DNA from: CAIYRG01 sp963747255
GTDB lineage: Bacteria; Pseudomonadota; Alphaproteobacteria; Micropepsales; Micropepsaceae
Assembly (NCBI GenBank): GCA_963747255.1
Contig: CAVVEG010000009.1
Coordinates: 33,522-97,521 of the forward strand
Length of the DNA: 64,000 nucleotides
Reading direction: 5' to 3'
In this document: positions 16,814-24,937 of the stretch, piece after piece
How positions within the stretch are numbered: the stretch's first letter is position 1
How the letters are laid out: each line of letters begins with the position of its first letter
Notes under the pieces: generated by a model
Database searches by the model: none
What the model saw: only the letters and a program-made list of their open reading frames with translations
What the model was told of the DNA's origin: nothing
Program-made: the position numbers and the translations under genes

Positions 16814-18691
16814 ATGACCAAAATGCGTAGCATGCTGTTGGCGAGTGCAGCCGCGGTGATTGCCGGGCTGGGACTGGCGGGAAGCGCGCAAGCCGCCGAC
16901 CAAATTCTGAGCGGCGCGATCACGTCGGCAACGGGCCAGAAGCTGGGCGGAATCACGGTCTCCGCCAAGCGCGAAGGCTCAAACATCACAACCAATGTGT
17001 ATACCGATGACACCGGAAACTACTATTTCCCGCCTCTGCCTGCGGGCAAATACCGGGTGTGGGCCCAGGCGCTTGGCTTCGAGACCGCGAAGGGCGAAGT
17101 GGACCTCAGCGCCAACAAGCATGAGGAGTTCAAGCTCGCGGCGATCACGGATCCCGAGAAGCGCTGGCGTCAGTTGCCGGGAGAAGTAATGTGGGCGTCG
17201 TTGCCGGAAGCCACGCCGGAAGACGCGATTGCGAAAACGATCATCCACAACAATTGCAACGGCTGCCATACTCCGAGCTATCCGCTGCAGTTCAAATTCG
17301 ACCAAACCGGCTGGACCCGGGTCATCGACCTCATGAAGGTCATCGGCGGCGGCGGCGTTCCGCTGGACCGTCCGGCCAACCAGATCATTCAGATGAATGA
17401 AAAGCTGGTCGCCTCGTATCTGGCGAAAGTGCGCGGACCCAATTCCGTGGTTCAGATCAAGGATCGTCCGCGTCCTTCGGGTGAGGCAACGCGTGCCGTG
17501 TGGACGCTCTATGACGTTCCGCGGGTGCAGGGCGCAGGCGCAGGCGCGCTTGGCCTGGCCAAGCCGGACGTGGACGGATCGGACTGGTCGCAGGGCACAC
17601 CCACCAAGATCGGCCTGATCATCCATGACGACGTCATGGACATGCAGGGAAACGTCTGGTTCACGTCCAACAGCCCGAACAAGGTTGTGTCGGTCGGCAA
17701 GGTGGACACAAAGACCGGCGAAGTGACCTACAAGAAACTGGCGAAGGCGGATGGGAGCGGGTATGCCGCAGGCACCCATGGCATCACGCGCGACGCACAG
17801 GGACATTTCTGGTTCGATATCAACCCTGGCCGCCGCAGCCTCGGCGAACTGATTCCGGCTCCCGGAAAACCCGCCCAGGATGCGGAACTCCACGTTTATC
17901 CGACGCCTGACAGCATGTCGCCGCTCGGCGGCGCCGTGACCGTGGACGTCGATGGCAAGGGGAAGGTTTGGGCGTCTGCTCCCGATGGCGTGCTGCGCTT
18001 TGATCCGGTCACCAAGGAATTCATGGATTTCAAGGATTCGGCGGTGAAGCGTTCCTTCGGCACCGGTGGAACCTATGGCGCGGCCGGCGACCGTTACGGC
18101 AATGGCTGGTGGGCCGAAATGGGCTTCGACATCATCGGCAAAGCCGATGCCACAACCGGAAAGATTCAGGAGATCAAACTGCCGGAAGTTGCGGAAGTGA
18201 AAAAGCTTCTCAACCCGGTACAGCTGGCGGCCTATGACAAGGTCACGGACATCTCCACCGGCAATCCGTATCCGTGGGCGCAGGGACCGCGCCGCATGGG
18301 CACGGACAAGAACGGCGACGTTCTCTGGGTCGGCGACAGCTGGGGCTCCACCCTCGCCCGGATCAACGTCAAGACGAATGAAGTGAAAATGATTCCGTTC
18401 CCGGAAAAGGGGATGCAGCCCTACCACATCCATGTGGACAGCAAACACAATGTGTGGGGCAACCTTTGGACGGCGGATGAAATCTTCCGTTACAACCCCA
18501 CGACGAACCAATGGACGACTTTCGAGTTGCCCGTCCGCGGGACCGAAATCCGTCATCTGTCGGTCTATGATCAACCGGACGGCAGCGTGAAGATCAGCAT
18601 GCCGGTATATCGGACCAATCAGATGGGTCTGTTTACCATTCGCAGCGAGGCCGATATCGCCAAGTTGCGGCAGCAGGTCGCCTCCAAATAG
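16814..18691 (+). CDS. carboxypeptidase-regulatory / haem / beta-propeller fusion
   Basis: This 625-residue secreted protein has a signal ending GSAQAADQ. It then has a carboxypeptidase-regulatory-like beta-sandwich (LSGAITSATGQKLGGITVSA, DTGNYYFPPLPAGKYRV, about residues 30-100), a haem-attachment motif CNGCH near residue 150, and a C-terminal propeller of the Vgb/SMP-30 kind (GNVWFTSNSP, HGITRDAQGHFWFD, VTVDVDGKGKVWAS, HIHVDSKHNVWGNLWTADE). The combination suggests a periplasmic redox or lyase enzyme working with the upstream cytochrome. The substrate is not known. A strong terminator follows. Confidence 0.8.
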   Translation: MTKMRSMLLASAAAVIAGLGLAGSAQAADQILSGAITSATGQKLGGITVSAKREGSNITTNVYTDDTGNYYFPPLPAGKYRVWAQALGFETAKGEVDLSANKHEEFKLAAITDPEKRWRQLPGEVMWASLPEATPEDAIAKTIIHNNCNGCHTPSYPLQFKFDQTGWTRVIDLMKVIGGGGVPLDRPANQIIQMNEKLVASYLAKVRGPNSVVQIKDRPRPSGEATRAVWTLYDVPRVQGAGAGALGLAKPDVDGSDWSQGTPTKIGLIIHDDVMDMQGNVWFTSNSPNKVVSVGKVDTKTGEVTYKKLAKADGSGYAAGTHGITRDAQGHFWFDINPGRRSLGELIPAPGKPAQDAELHVYPTPDSMSPLGGAVTVDVDGKGKVWASAPDGVLRFDPVTKEFMDFKDSAVKRSFGTGGTYGAAGDRYGNGWWAEMGFDIIGKADATTGKIQEIKLPEVAEVKKLLNPVQLAAYDKVTDISTGNPYPWAQGPRRMGTDKNGDVLWVGDSWGSTLARINVKTNEVKMIPFPEKGMQPYHIHVDSKHNVWGNLWTADEIFRYNPTTNQWTTFELPVRGTEIRHLSVYDQPDGSVKISMPVYRTNQMGLFTIRSEADIAKLRQQVASK

Positions 18692-18715
18692 ATCGTCACC
18701 AAGGTTGCAGAGTTG

Positions 18716-18752
18716 AACGGGCGGGCCGGAAACGGCCCGCCCGTTTCATTTT
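18716..18752 (+). terminator. rho-independent terminator after the propeller fusion gene
   Basis: A perfect 13-bp stem, AACGGGCGGGCCG (18716-18728) with CGGCCCGCCCGTT (18733-18745), closes a GAAA tetraloop. It is followed by TCATTTTG, a short T-rich tail. It ends the cytochrome/propeller transcript. Confidence 0.9.
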
Positions 18753-18779
18753 GCACCGCCAGGTTCCTTTGCCGCGTGG

Positions 18780-19811
18780 ATGGGGAACCGATCGCGCCCA
18801 GTTCGGTTCACCTCCTGTGTTCCAGGAGTTCCCCGGACTGTGCGCTACGATTGGGCGGAAACCCGGAGCGTCCGCGCTCTTTGTGAGCATGCTGAACTTG
18901 CGCGGCCGCGGATCCGGATTAAAAAATCCCAACCTCCCGCGCATGACCGTGCTCTTACGCAACTCCAGCGCGAGGCCGCAGTCCGCGGCGATACGGAGGG
19001 AATCGCAGAACACCGGTTGCTTCGTCCGGCAGCCTGCCGCGTGATCGCGTTCTGCCGGACACGCCCCATTTCAGGGCTTCACATGCTGCTGCTCTCACCC
19101 GGTATGGCGCTGTTTGCCGCGCTGTTTCTGGCAGGCGGGGGAAATTCACCACTGTTGCGATTCTGGGCAGGCATTTTCCTGTTAGGGGCACTGGTGCTGG
19201 AATTTGCGGGACGTGAAATGGCAGCAGGAGCGGTTCTGCCAGCCCGAGAGGAACGAATTGCGTGGCTACGCGCCGGTATTGCCGGTTTGTGCATTCTGCC
19301 TGCCATGAGTTTCGCCGCAATCCGGGTGAGCGGTTCCGCGTGGAACGGACTGATCGGGCTGCTTGCGATGGGCAGCGCGGCGGTTCAAGTCACCGCCTAT
19401 GATGCGGCGAAGACGCGTTATCTCAAAGGGGCGGGAGCGGCAATTTCCGGACAGCACGAGTCGATATTCGAGATCTCGATGCTTCGCCGCGAAGCCGAAT
19501 TGCGCGGTCGCAAGAAGGAAGCGTTCATGTGGCGCTATTACGAATTATTCCGGCGCGCGCAGCAATCTTTGATCCCGCCTCGCCCCGCGGGGAGCGCCGA
19601 ACGATTCTGGAAACTCAACAGAAATCGCATGAGGGGATGGGCACTCCTGAGCCCCAACATGATTTTGTCGTATGTGGCGACTGCGGCAATCGTGTCCGCG
19701 TTCCGGGCCGACACACTGGTCGCACTGCTCTGGCTGATCGCCGGCGCGGGCAATCTTCTACTGCTCCTGCTGCTGGCCATCGGCTGGAAAATCACGCCGG
19801 TAAATGGTTAG
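18780..19811 (+). CDS. membrane protein resembling a degenerate CDP-alcohol phosphotransferase
   Basis: The frame is open for 343 codons, but the true start is uncertain: ATG 18780, GTG 18840 and ATG 19083 are options. From about codon 80 the sequence runs LLRPAACRVIAFCRTRPISG then LLLSPGMALFAALFLAGG, resembling the entry to the first helix of CDP-alcohol phosphatidyltransferases (pattern TPNxxTLLS). The catalytic DG-x2-AR...D motif is not found; the equivalent place reads LEFAGREMAAG. About six helices follow, with a cytoplasmic basic loop (RREAELRGRKKEAFMWRYY). It may be a catalytically dead relative or an unrelated membrane protein. Confidence 0.55.
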   Translation: MGNRSRPVRFTSCVPGVPRTVRYDWAETRSVRALCEHAELARPRIRIKKSQPPAHDRALTQLQREAAVRGDTEGIAEHRLLRPAACRVIAFCRTRPISGLHMLLLSPGMALFAALFLAGGGNSPLLRFWAGIFLLGALVLEFAGREMAAGAVLPAREERIAWLRAGIAGLCILPAMSFAAIRVSGSAWNGLIGLLAMGSAAVQVTAYDAAKTRYLKGAGAAISGQHESIFEISMLRREAELRGRKKEAFMWRYYELFRRAQQSLIPPRPAGSAERFWKLNRNRMRGWALLSPNMILSYVATAAIVSAFRADTLVALLWLIAGAGNLLLLLLLAIGWKITPVNG

Positions 19812-19842
19812 AGGATAACGGAACACCGGAGGGGGATGGTGA

Positions 19843-20643
19843 ATGGATCTCGGGCTGTCCGGAAAGGTTGCCGTCGTCACCGGCGGAAGCCGCGGCATCG
19901 GCAAAGCTGTGGCGCAGGCGCTGGCGCGCGAAGGCGCTTCGGTTGCGCTGATCGCGCGCGATATGGCGGTCGCCAGACCGGCCGCGGAGGAAATCGCTGC
20001 GCGTTGGAGGCAGAAGATTGCGGCCTATTGCGCCGATACCGGCGACGACACTGCAGTGCAAATGGCGTTTTCGCAAATTGTCTCCGACTTCGGAGACATC
20101 GGCATTCTGGTCAATGCGGCAGCCCAGCCCGGAGGTCAAAGCCGGCCACCGAAGCTGGCCGAGATCGGCAATGAGCATTTCTGGTCCGACATGAACGTCA
20201 AGGTGATGGGCTATCTGCGCTGTGCCCGCGCGGCGGCGCCGATCATGACCCAGGCGCGCTGGGGCCGGATCATCAATATCAGCGGGCTTGCCGCGCGCCA
20301 GACCGGTTCGATCATCGGAAGCATGCGCAATATCGCCGTTGCAGCTCTGACGAAGAATCTCGCCGATGAGCTCGGGCCGATGGGAATTAACGTCACCTGC
20401 GTCCATCCGGGTGTCACCCGCACGGAAAAAACCGGCGCTGTGATTCGCCGTCAGGCCAAAGCGCTGGGGGTTGATCCGGACGAAATTGAAAAGCGCTGGG
20501 CCGGGCAAAATCTCATCCGGCGGATTGTCACAGCCGAGGAAGTTGCGGATGTCGTCGCGTTTCTCGCTTCACCCCGATCGGTTGCCATCAATGGCGATGC
20601 GATTGCAGCCGGCGGCGGCGCGCCGGGTGCAATTCATTACTGA
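19843..20643 (+). CDS. short-chain dehydrogenase/reductase lacking the YxxxK dyad
   Basis: This 266-residue Rossmann protein has the cofactor motif VTGGSRGIGKA, the NAA motif (ILVNAAAQPG) and the strand IINISGLAARQTG. Where active SDRs have Y-x-x-x-K followed by a helix, this one reads SIIGSMRNIAVAALTK, so neither the Tyr nor the Lys is in place. The tail NVTCVHPGVTRTE and the final VVAFLASPRSVAINGDAIAA are otherwise normal. It may be a non-catalytic or differently catalysing subfamily. It overlaps the convergent amidotransferase gene by seven bases. Confidence 0.85.
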   Translation: MDLGLSGKVAVVTGGSRGIGKAVAQALAREGASVALIARDMAVARPAAEEIAARWRQKIAAYCADTGDDTAVQMAFSQIVSDFGDIGILVNAAAQPGGQSRPPKLAEIGNEHFWSDMNVKVMGYLRCARAAAPIMTQARWGRIINISGLAARQTGSIIGSMRNIAVAALTKNLADELGPMGINVTCVHPGVTRTEKTGAVIRRQAKALGVDPDEIEKRWAGQNLIRRIVTAEEVADVVAFLASPRSVAINGDAIAAGGGAPGAIHY

Positions 20644-21341
20644 CCGGACGGCAAGCCCGCGAGCCAGTCCCGCAACATCCGGATGCCGCATAATCCTGTC
20701 TGAGGCGCGAAACTGAGCGTCGCGCGGCGTAAGCCCTGGACCGACAATCCCGGCATGGAGGCGATCTCAAGCGTATGGCCGATCAGCCATTGCTCGAACC
20801 CGCGTGCTTCGACTTCCAGATGGAACTGCAGGGCGAGCGTCGCCGCCCCAAAAGCGAAAGCCTGGTTTGGCGTCGTTGCGGTCGAGGCGAGGAGCCGCGC
20901 GCCTTCCGGCAAATCGAAAGTGTCACCGTGCCAGTGCAGGACCGGAGCGCCTCCAACATGCCTGAGCGGCGACTGCCGCCCGGCCTCGGTCAATTCGATG
21001 GCTCCCCAGCCGATTTCCCTGGTCTTGCCGGGATAGACCGCAGCGCCCAACGCACGCGCGATCAGTTGTGCGCCGAGACAAATTCCCATTGCCGGCCGGG
21101 CGTCAGCCAGTCGCGTTTCGAGCAGACGCAATTCGTCAAGCAGGAACGGATATTTGTCCTCTTCATAGGCGGCAATCGGTGCACCAAGAATGACAACGAG
21201 ATCGGCCTCCCGCACGCGGTCGGAAATGCCTTCCAATCCGATATCGCAGTAGCGGATTGAATAACCCGCATCGCGAAGGGCGGGCTCGAATACCCCAAGA
21301 TCCTCGAAATGGACGTGGCGAATCGCGATGGCCTGCTTCAT
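20637..21341 (-). CDS. class I glutamine amidotransferase (GMP synthase-like)
   Basis: This 234-residue cytoplasmic protein has nucleophile Cys in MGICLGAQLIA and the His-x-Glu pair in LQFHLEVE. The strand ADLVVILGAPIAAYEEDKYPFL is characteristic of stand-alone GATase1 proteins of the GuaA-like type, which often hydrolyse gamma-glutamyl compounds. No synthase domain is attached. It is convergent with the SDR gene and upstream of a short secreted-protein gene on the same strand. Confidence 0.88.
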   Translation of the reverse strand: MKQAIAIRHVHFEDLGVFEPALRDAGYSIRYCDIGLEGISDRVREADLVVILGAPIAAYEEDKYPFLLDELRLLETRLADARPAMGICLGAQLIARALGAAVYPGKTREIGWGAIELTEAGRQSPLRHVGGAPVLHWHGDTFDLPEGARLLASTATTPNQAFAFGAATLALQFHLEVEARGFEQWLIGHTLEIASMPGLSVQGLRRATLSFAPQTGLCGIRMLRDWLAGLPSGQ

Positions 21342-21386
21342 GCGCTCTGCGCCAGAGTTGCCGCCGTCGCGGATTTTTCCGCCGGG

Positions 21387-21752
21387 TCAGCCTGACGAAC
21401 CATATCCCGGCAGAAAGGGGCCATCCATCTGAACATTGGCGACCGAGCAACTTGTCAGCCCGAATAGCGGAGTTCTCACCGAGACGATTTCGCCAACCGG
21501 CAGACATTGCAGATTGATCCAGGTCTGGAACACGAGCTGCGCCTGCGGGTCGGTAACGCCGCGGCAAGCCGGCATCATGGTCACCCTGTAATGGTGCCTG
21601 TCCAGATCCGTGAAGATCAGAGTTTGATTGTCAATCGCCCGCCAGCTCTGCATCCGGTTATGCTGGAGACAGGCTTGGCCTTGCGCCATAACCGGCGTGG
21701 CGGCAATCACACCGGACAGCAAGCCGGTGACTATGCTGAAGGTCGTTTTCAT
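21387..21752 (-). CDS. small secreted protein, DUF6491-like
   Basis: The protein has 121 residues. The signal peptide ends TPVMAQGQ. The mature chain has SWRAIDNQTLIFTDLDRHHYRVTMMPAC and two further cysteines (LQCLP, TSCSVA), matching the 'WRAIDNxTLI...YRVxLxxxC' pattern of DUF6491-type proteins of unknown role. Cysteines probably pair in the periplasm. The ATG at 21752 follows GGAGGAAGCG. It lies 95 bases downstream of the dehalogenase gene. Confidence 0.7.
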   Translation of the reverse strand: MKTTFSIVTGLLSGVIAATPVMAQGQACLQHNRMQSWRAIDNQTLIFTDLDRHHYRVTMMPACRGVTDPQAQLVFQTWINLQCLPVGEIVSVRTPLFGLTSCSVANVQMDGPFLPGYGSSG

Positions 21753-21847
21753 CGCTTCCTCCGGAAGGATTTGTTGCAATTTTGAACCGTCCTTAGCACG
21801 GCCATTCTGAACGCGATCTGAACATTTGCCGGCGGAAACCGCAGGTG

Positions 21848-22540
21848 TCACGATTCCCTGGCTATCAACGATGGCAACCGGACAAGCGAGGGCACGACGA
21901 GATCAGGTTTTCCCGGAAGTCTCTCAGGCTGCTGTCCGTAGCGATTGCACCATATGACCCGCAATCCGGAGGCCGAAGCGGCGTAGGCGTCCCAGGCATT
22001 GGACGAGACGAAAGCAATCTCCTTCCCGGCAAGGCCGAGATGGTCCGATGCAAGGCGATAAACGCGCGGATGCGGTTTGCAGACACCGGCTTCTTCGACC
22101 GACAAGACTGCGTCGAACAGTCCTTCCAGCCGGGCGTTTTGCACCGCGCTTTGCAGCATGGCAGGCGTTCCATTGGAGAGAATTGCAAGTCTTATTCCTG
22201 CACTCTTCAAGCCCGCGAGCGCATCCGGCACTTCGGGAAACGCCTGCAAACGCAGATAGGACCGCATCAGCCGGTCGCGCAATCCGGGATCGATCAGGCC
22301 GAGGCTGTCGAAGGCAAAATCGAGAGCGTCTCCGGTCACTTGCCAGAAATCTGCATGCCGGCCCTGTGCCGCGCGGAGCCAGCTGTACTGCAACTGCTTT
22401 TCGCGCCAGATCCGGTTCAGCGAGTCGGCTTTTCCGCCCAGCTCCCCGAGGCTCGATGCGGTGGCGGAATTGACATCAAAGAGCGTTCCGTAGGCGTCGA
22501 ATACGCAGGCCCGGATTTCGCGAAGGGCTGCACCGGTCAT
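21848..22540 (-). CDS. haloacid dehalogenase, type II
   Basis: This 230-residue HAD-superfamily enzyme has nucleophile Asp in CVFDAYGTLFDV, Ser/Asn in LAILSNGTPAML, Lys in EEAGVCKPHPRVY and the type II signature FVSSNAWDAYAASASGLR. The family removes halide from L-2-haloacids with inversion, giving hydroxy acids. The start at 22540 is chosen because the longer frame runs into the upstream hairpin. It is cytoplasmic and probably has its own promoter between 22541 and 22596. Confidence 0.9.
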   Translation of the reverse strand: MTGAALREIRACVFDAYGTLFDVNSATASSLGELGGKADSLNRIWREKQLQYSWLRAAQGRHADFWQVTGDALDFAFDSLGLIDPGLRDRLMRSYLRLQAFPEVPDALAGLKSAGIRLAILSNGTPAMLQSAVQNARLEGLFDAVLSVEEAGVCKPHPRVYRLASDHLGLAGKEIAFVSSNAWDAYAASASGLRVIWCNRYGQQPERLPGKPDLVVPSLVRLPSLIARES

Positions 22541-22596
22541 TGTCGTCCCCGCCGGCCCTGGAGCGCGCGCCCCCGTGGGCAAAACCTGTGAGTAAG

Positions 22597-22632
22597 GATT
22601 GCCGAATGATCCTTCCGGATCATCCGGCAATC
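22597..22632 (-). terminator. hairpin ending the two-gene secreted-protein transcript
   Basis: GATTGCCGAATGATCC (22597-22612) pairs with GGATCATCCGGCAATC (22617-22632) over 16 positions with one mismatch and a TTCC loop. It lies 46 bases beyond the stop of the SH3-like gene on the minus strand. No T-run is evident. Confidence 0.6.
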
Positions 22633-22678
22633 ATGGGAGTAGCGACGTTTCAAAACGGTGCGACAGTCGCCGCAGTTT

Positions 22679-23053
22679 CTACGGAATATATTTGTCGGCG
22701 GGTGAGAGCATCGATATTGCGACATAACCGATACCGGTGCCGTTCTTCCCGACCAGCACCCAGTCCCAACCCTTCACTTTCGCCAGCGCGTCAACTTTGT
22801 CGCCGCGCTTCAGCGAGCCGGTAACCTTCGTGTTGTAGAAGTAGTGATCGTTGAATACGTCCGTCGGATTGGCAACGATATACATGGCCGGCGGCGTCTC
22901 ATAACCTTCCATCGCCTTCACAACCCCAGGGGCAAGCTTGAGGTTGTCGGCCGGCAGATCCGCTGCAAATGCGCCGGCGGCGCATAGCAGGCTGCCCGCG
23001 AAAACAACCGCCGCCGCGGAACGAAGTTTTTCCGTTGTATTGCGCAATTTCAT
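22679..23053 (-). CDS. small secreted SH3-like protein
   Basis: The 124-residue precursor has a signal peptide ending CAAGAFAADL. The C-terminal half (VTGSLKRGDKVDALAKVKGWDWVLVGKNGTGIGYVAISML) has the strand order of a bacterial SH3/GW-type domain that often binds cell-wall peptides. The ATG at 23053 is preceded by GGAGGGACAAAGTC and overlaps the upstream gene stop as ATGA. Envelope localisation is likely; function unknown. Confidence 0.7.
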   Translation of the reverse strand: MKLRNTTEKLRSAAAVVFAGSLLCAAGAFAADLPADNLKLAPGVVKAMEGYETPPAMYIVANPTDVFNDHYFYNTKVTGSLKRGDKVDALAKVKGWDWVLVGKNGTGIGYVAISMLSPADKYIP

Positions 23054-23514
23054 GACTTTGTCCCTCCATCCTTTCCCGTCTGTTGGCTGCGCCAAGTGGT
23101 GCTGTTCGACCACAGGATAATACCATTTTCGGCCGAACGAAAAATCCCGTGCATGTTCCAGCCGGGGCCAGCCGTCAAGGTGGCACTGCCGGTCTGTTTT
23201 AACTTCAGGAGATCCCCGATCCGGCCGCACGCGATCTCGCTGGCTTCGCGGCGACAGATCCAGCCCGGATCGGGAACATAGGTTTCGGCGGCCTGTGAGG
23301 CGGTTCCAGGGGCAAATACGCACGCTGCAGCGCAGAAACCGACAGAACGCGATGCCGAACCACGCCTTCTTTGTGCAGATGATCGCTTCACGGCCGAATT
23401 TCGGTACGCGCCGCCATCAGGAGGGGGGCGCCGTCCGCCGGGTTGAAGGCGGCCCGGGATGCGAATTGGCCTGATTTCAAGCCGTCCAGAGTTCAGTGCG
23501 GGCCGGGTGATCAT
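23050..23514 (-). CDS. small exported hypothetical protein
   Basis: This is a frame of 154 codons from ATG 23514, which has a strong ribosome site (GGGAGG eight bases upstream). The part after about residue 42 (SAQRRRGSASRSVGFCAAACVFAPGT, then SQAAETYVPDPGW) looks like a signal peptide, so GTG 23391 is an alternative start giving 113 residues. The mature domain has two Cys (GWICRREAS, EIACGRIGD) and GSATLTAGPGWNMHGIFRS. It is unrecognised. The ATGA overlap with the SH3-like gene supports it being translated. Confidence 0.5.
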   Translation of the reverse strand: MITRPALNSGRLEIRPIRIPGRLQPGGRRPPPDGGAYRNSAVKRSSAQRRRGSASRSVGFCAAACVFAPGTASQAAETYVPDPGWICRREASEIACGRIGDLLKLKQTGSATLTAGPGWNMHGIFRSAENGIILWSNSTTWRSQQTGKDGGTKS

Positions 23515-23831
23515 GCCGCGACCTCCCTGGAGACCCGCAGCGGCGGAAAAAAAACGTAACTGTTCATCGCCACATCCTCCGAAGAGCAATATGGATGGCA
23601 AAGGCCTCGATCTGTCGGACGCATCCCCCGCCAAAGCGCGGGAATGCGACCGCCCGAAAGCTAGTCAATCGGGACTTGCATTCAAGAGGTTCCTTTATGA
23701 AAATTCTGCAATAAGTCTGCGGATTGTGGTACGGTCCCCCCGGTTTCCGTGGGGTCGGAGCTGCCACCCCTGAAACGGTTTACGCGTTGGATTGCTTTCC
23801 CTGGTCCGTATCAATCTCGGAGGGCCATAGA
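23515..23831. other. intergenic region between divergent genes
   Basis: This is 317 bases between the divergent exported-protein gene and the sterol-desaturase-like gene, so both promoters should lie here. The ribosome site of the latter, CGGAGGG, is at 23818-23824. I see no further gene or RNA. Confidence 0.45.
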
Positions 23832-24779
23832 GTGTCGGCGAAGAATCTTACCTATCTCAGCAGTTTTCTCGCTCTTCCGGTTCTTTACCTGCTGTTCTAC
23901 GGCCTGCACGTGTCTCCGCAGGGCACTGCGATGACGGAATGGCTGCCCAAATGGGACAGGCTTCTGGTTCTCGTCGTCATCGTGGCGCTTGAACGTCTCT
24001 ACACGTACAGATTTGGCGTGTCGCAGCGTTACGTGCTGCGCAGGGACATCGTCGCCAATATCGTGAATATTTGGATCACCGGGGCGGTGGTCGGCGCGAT
24101 CCTTCTGCCGTTGCTGCTGCTGTTTACCGAACATGTGCTGGGCCGAAAGTTCTTCTTTGCCGCGCCGGGACAACTGGGACCGTTCTGGTTCCAGTTCGGA
24201 ACGATCCTGCTGGTCGTCAGCCTGTTCCGCTACTGGATGCACAGGATACAGCACACGGTGCCATTCCTGTGGGAGCTGCATTCCTATCATCACCGCGTGA
24301 CCGACCTGAAAGCATCCAATGGTGAAGTTTCGAATCCGATCGACTATGCGCTGCGAAACATCATCATTTTCATCATGCTGGGGGTTGTCGGATTCGATCC
24401 GCTCGCGATCGTGCTCGCGGTGCCTGTGGCGACGGTCACCGCAGTGTTCTCCCATTGCGGAGCGGACATCAAAGGCGGATTTCTGAACTATGTCTTTGTG
24501 ACGCCCGAGGTGCATCGCTGGCATCATTCGGTCAAAATTCCGGAAGGCCGCGGCTACTCGGTCAATTACGGTGTCGAATTCATCTTCTGGGATCTTCTTT
24601 TCGGCACCTATTATCTGCCGCAGGAGAACGGGCAGACCGTTCAGCCCGAACGCATCGGCCATCCCGACGGATTGCCGGATGAACGCAATTATCTGAAGCT
24701 GTTGCTGGTTCCGCTTGGCCTCTATCGGCCGCTTCCGTGGTTGCGGATACCGCGACTGTTGGGACGCACGGCGAACTGA
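23832..24779 (+). CDS. sterol desaturase / fatty acid hydroxylase family membrane protein
   Basis: This 315-residue membrane enzyme has about five helices and the His clusters of the di-iron hydroxylase superfamily: YWMHRIQHTVPFLWELHSYHH (HxxxH and HxxHH), HCGADIK and VHRWHHSV. These bind two irons at the cytoplasmic face for C-H hydroxylation or desaturation of lipids. The GTG at 23832 follows GGAGGG by seven to eight bases; the longer upstream frame lacks coding character. The lipid substrate is unknown; a hopanoid or ornithine-lipid role would be possible but is not shown. Confidence 0.88.
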   Translation: MSAKNLTYLSSFLALPVLYLLFYGLHVSPQGTAMTEWLPKWDRLLVLVVIVALERLYTYRFGVSQRYVLRRDIVANIVNIWITGAVVGAILLPLLLLFTEHVLGRKFFFAAPGQLGPFWFQFGTILLVVSLFRYWMHRIQHTVPFLWELHSYHHRVTDLKASNGEVSNPIDYALRNIIIFIMLGVVGFDPLAIVLAVPVATVTAVFSHCGADIKGGFLNYVFVTPEVHRWHHSVKIPEGRGYSVNYGVEFIFWDLLFGTYYLPQENGQTVQPERIGHPDGLPDERNYLKLLLVPLGLYRPLPWLRIPRLLGRTAN

Positions 24780-24937
24780 TCTTCCGGCCGCATTTGTAGA
24801 CGGGCGCCGCCCGCTCATTGCCACGGTTCCGCCGGACAGAAATGTCACAGAATTGGCACAGGGGCGGTGCCGATTTAGTCCATTTTTTACTTAAAATCCC
24901 GGCCAGGAATTCACCAGGCAAAGTTGCGATTTTAACC

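Noticed and set aside
16979..18574. 531-codon minus-strand frame
   Set aside because: It is antisense to the haem/propeller fusion, which has a signal peptide, CNGCH and a terminator.
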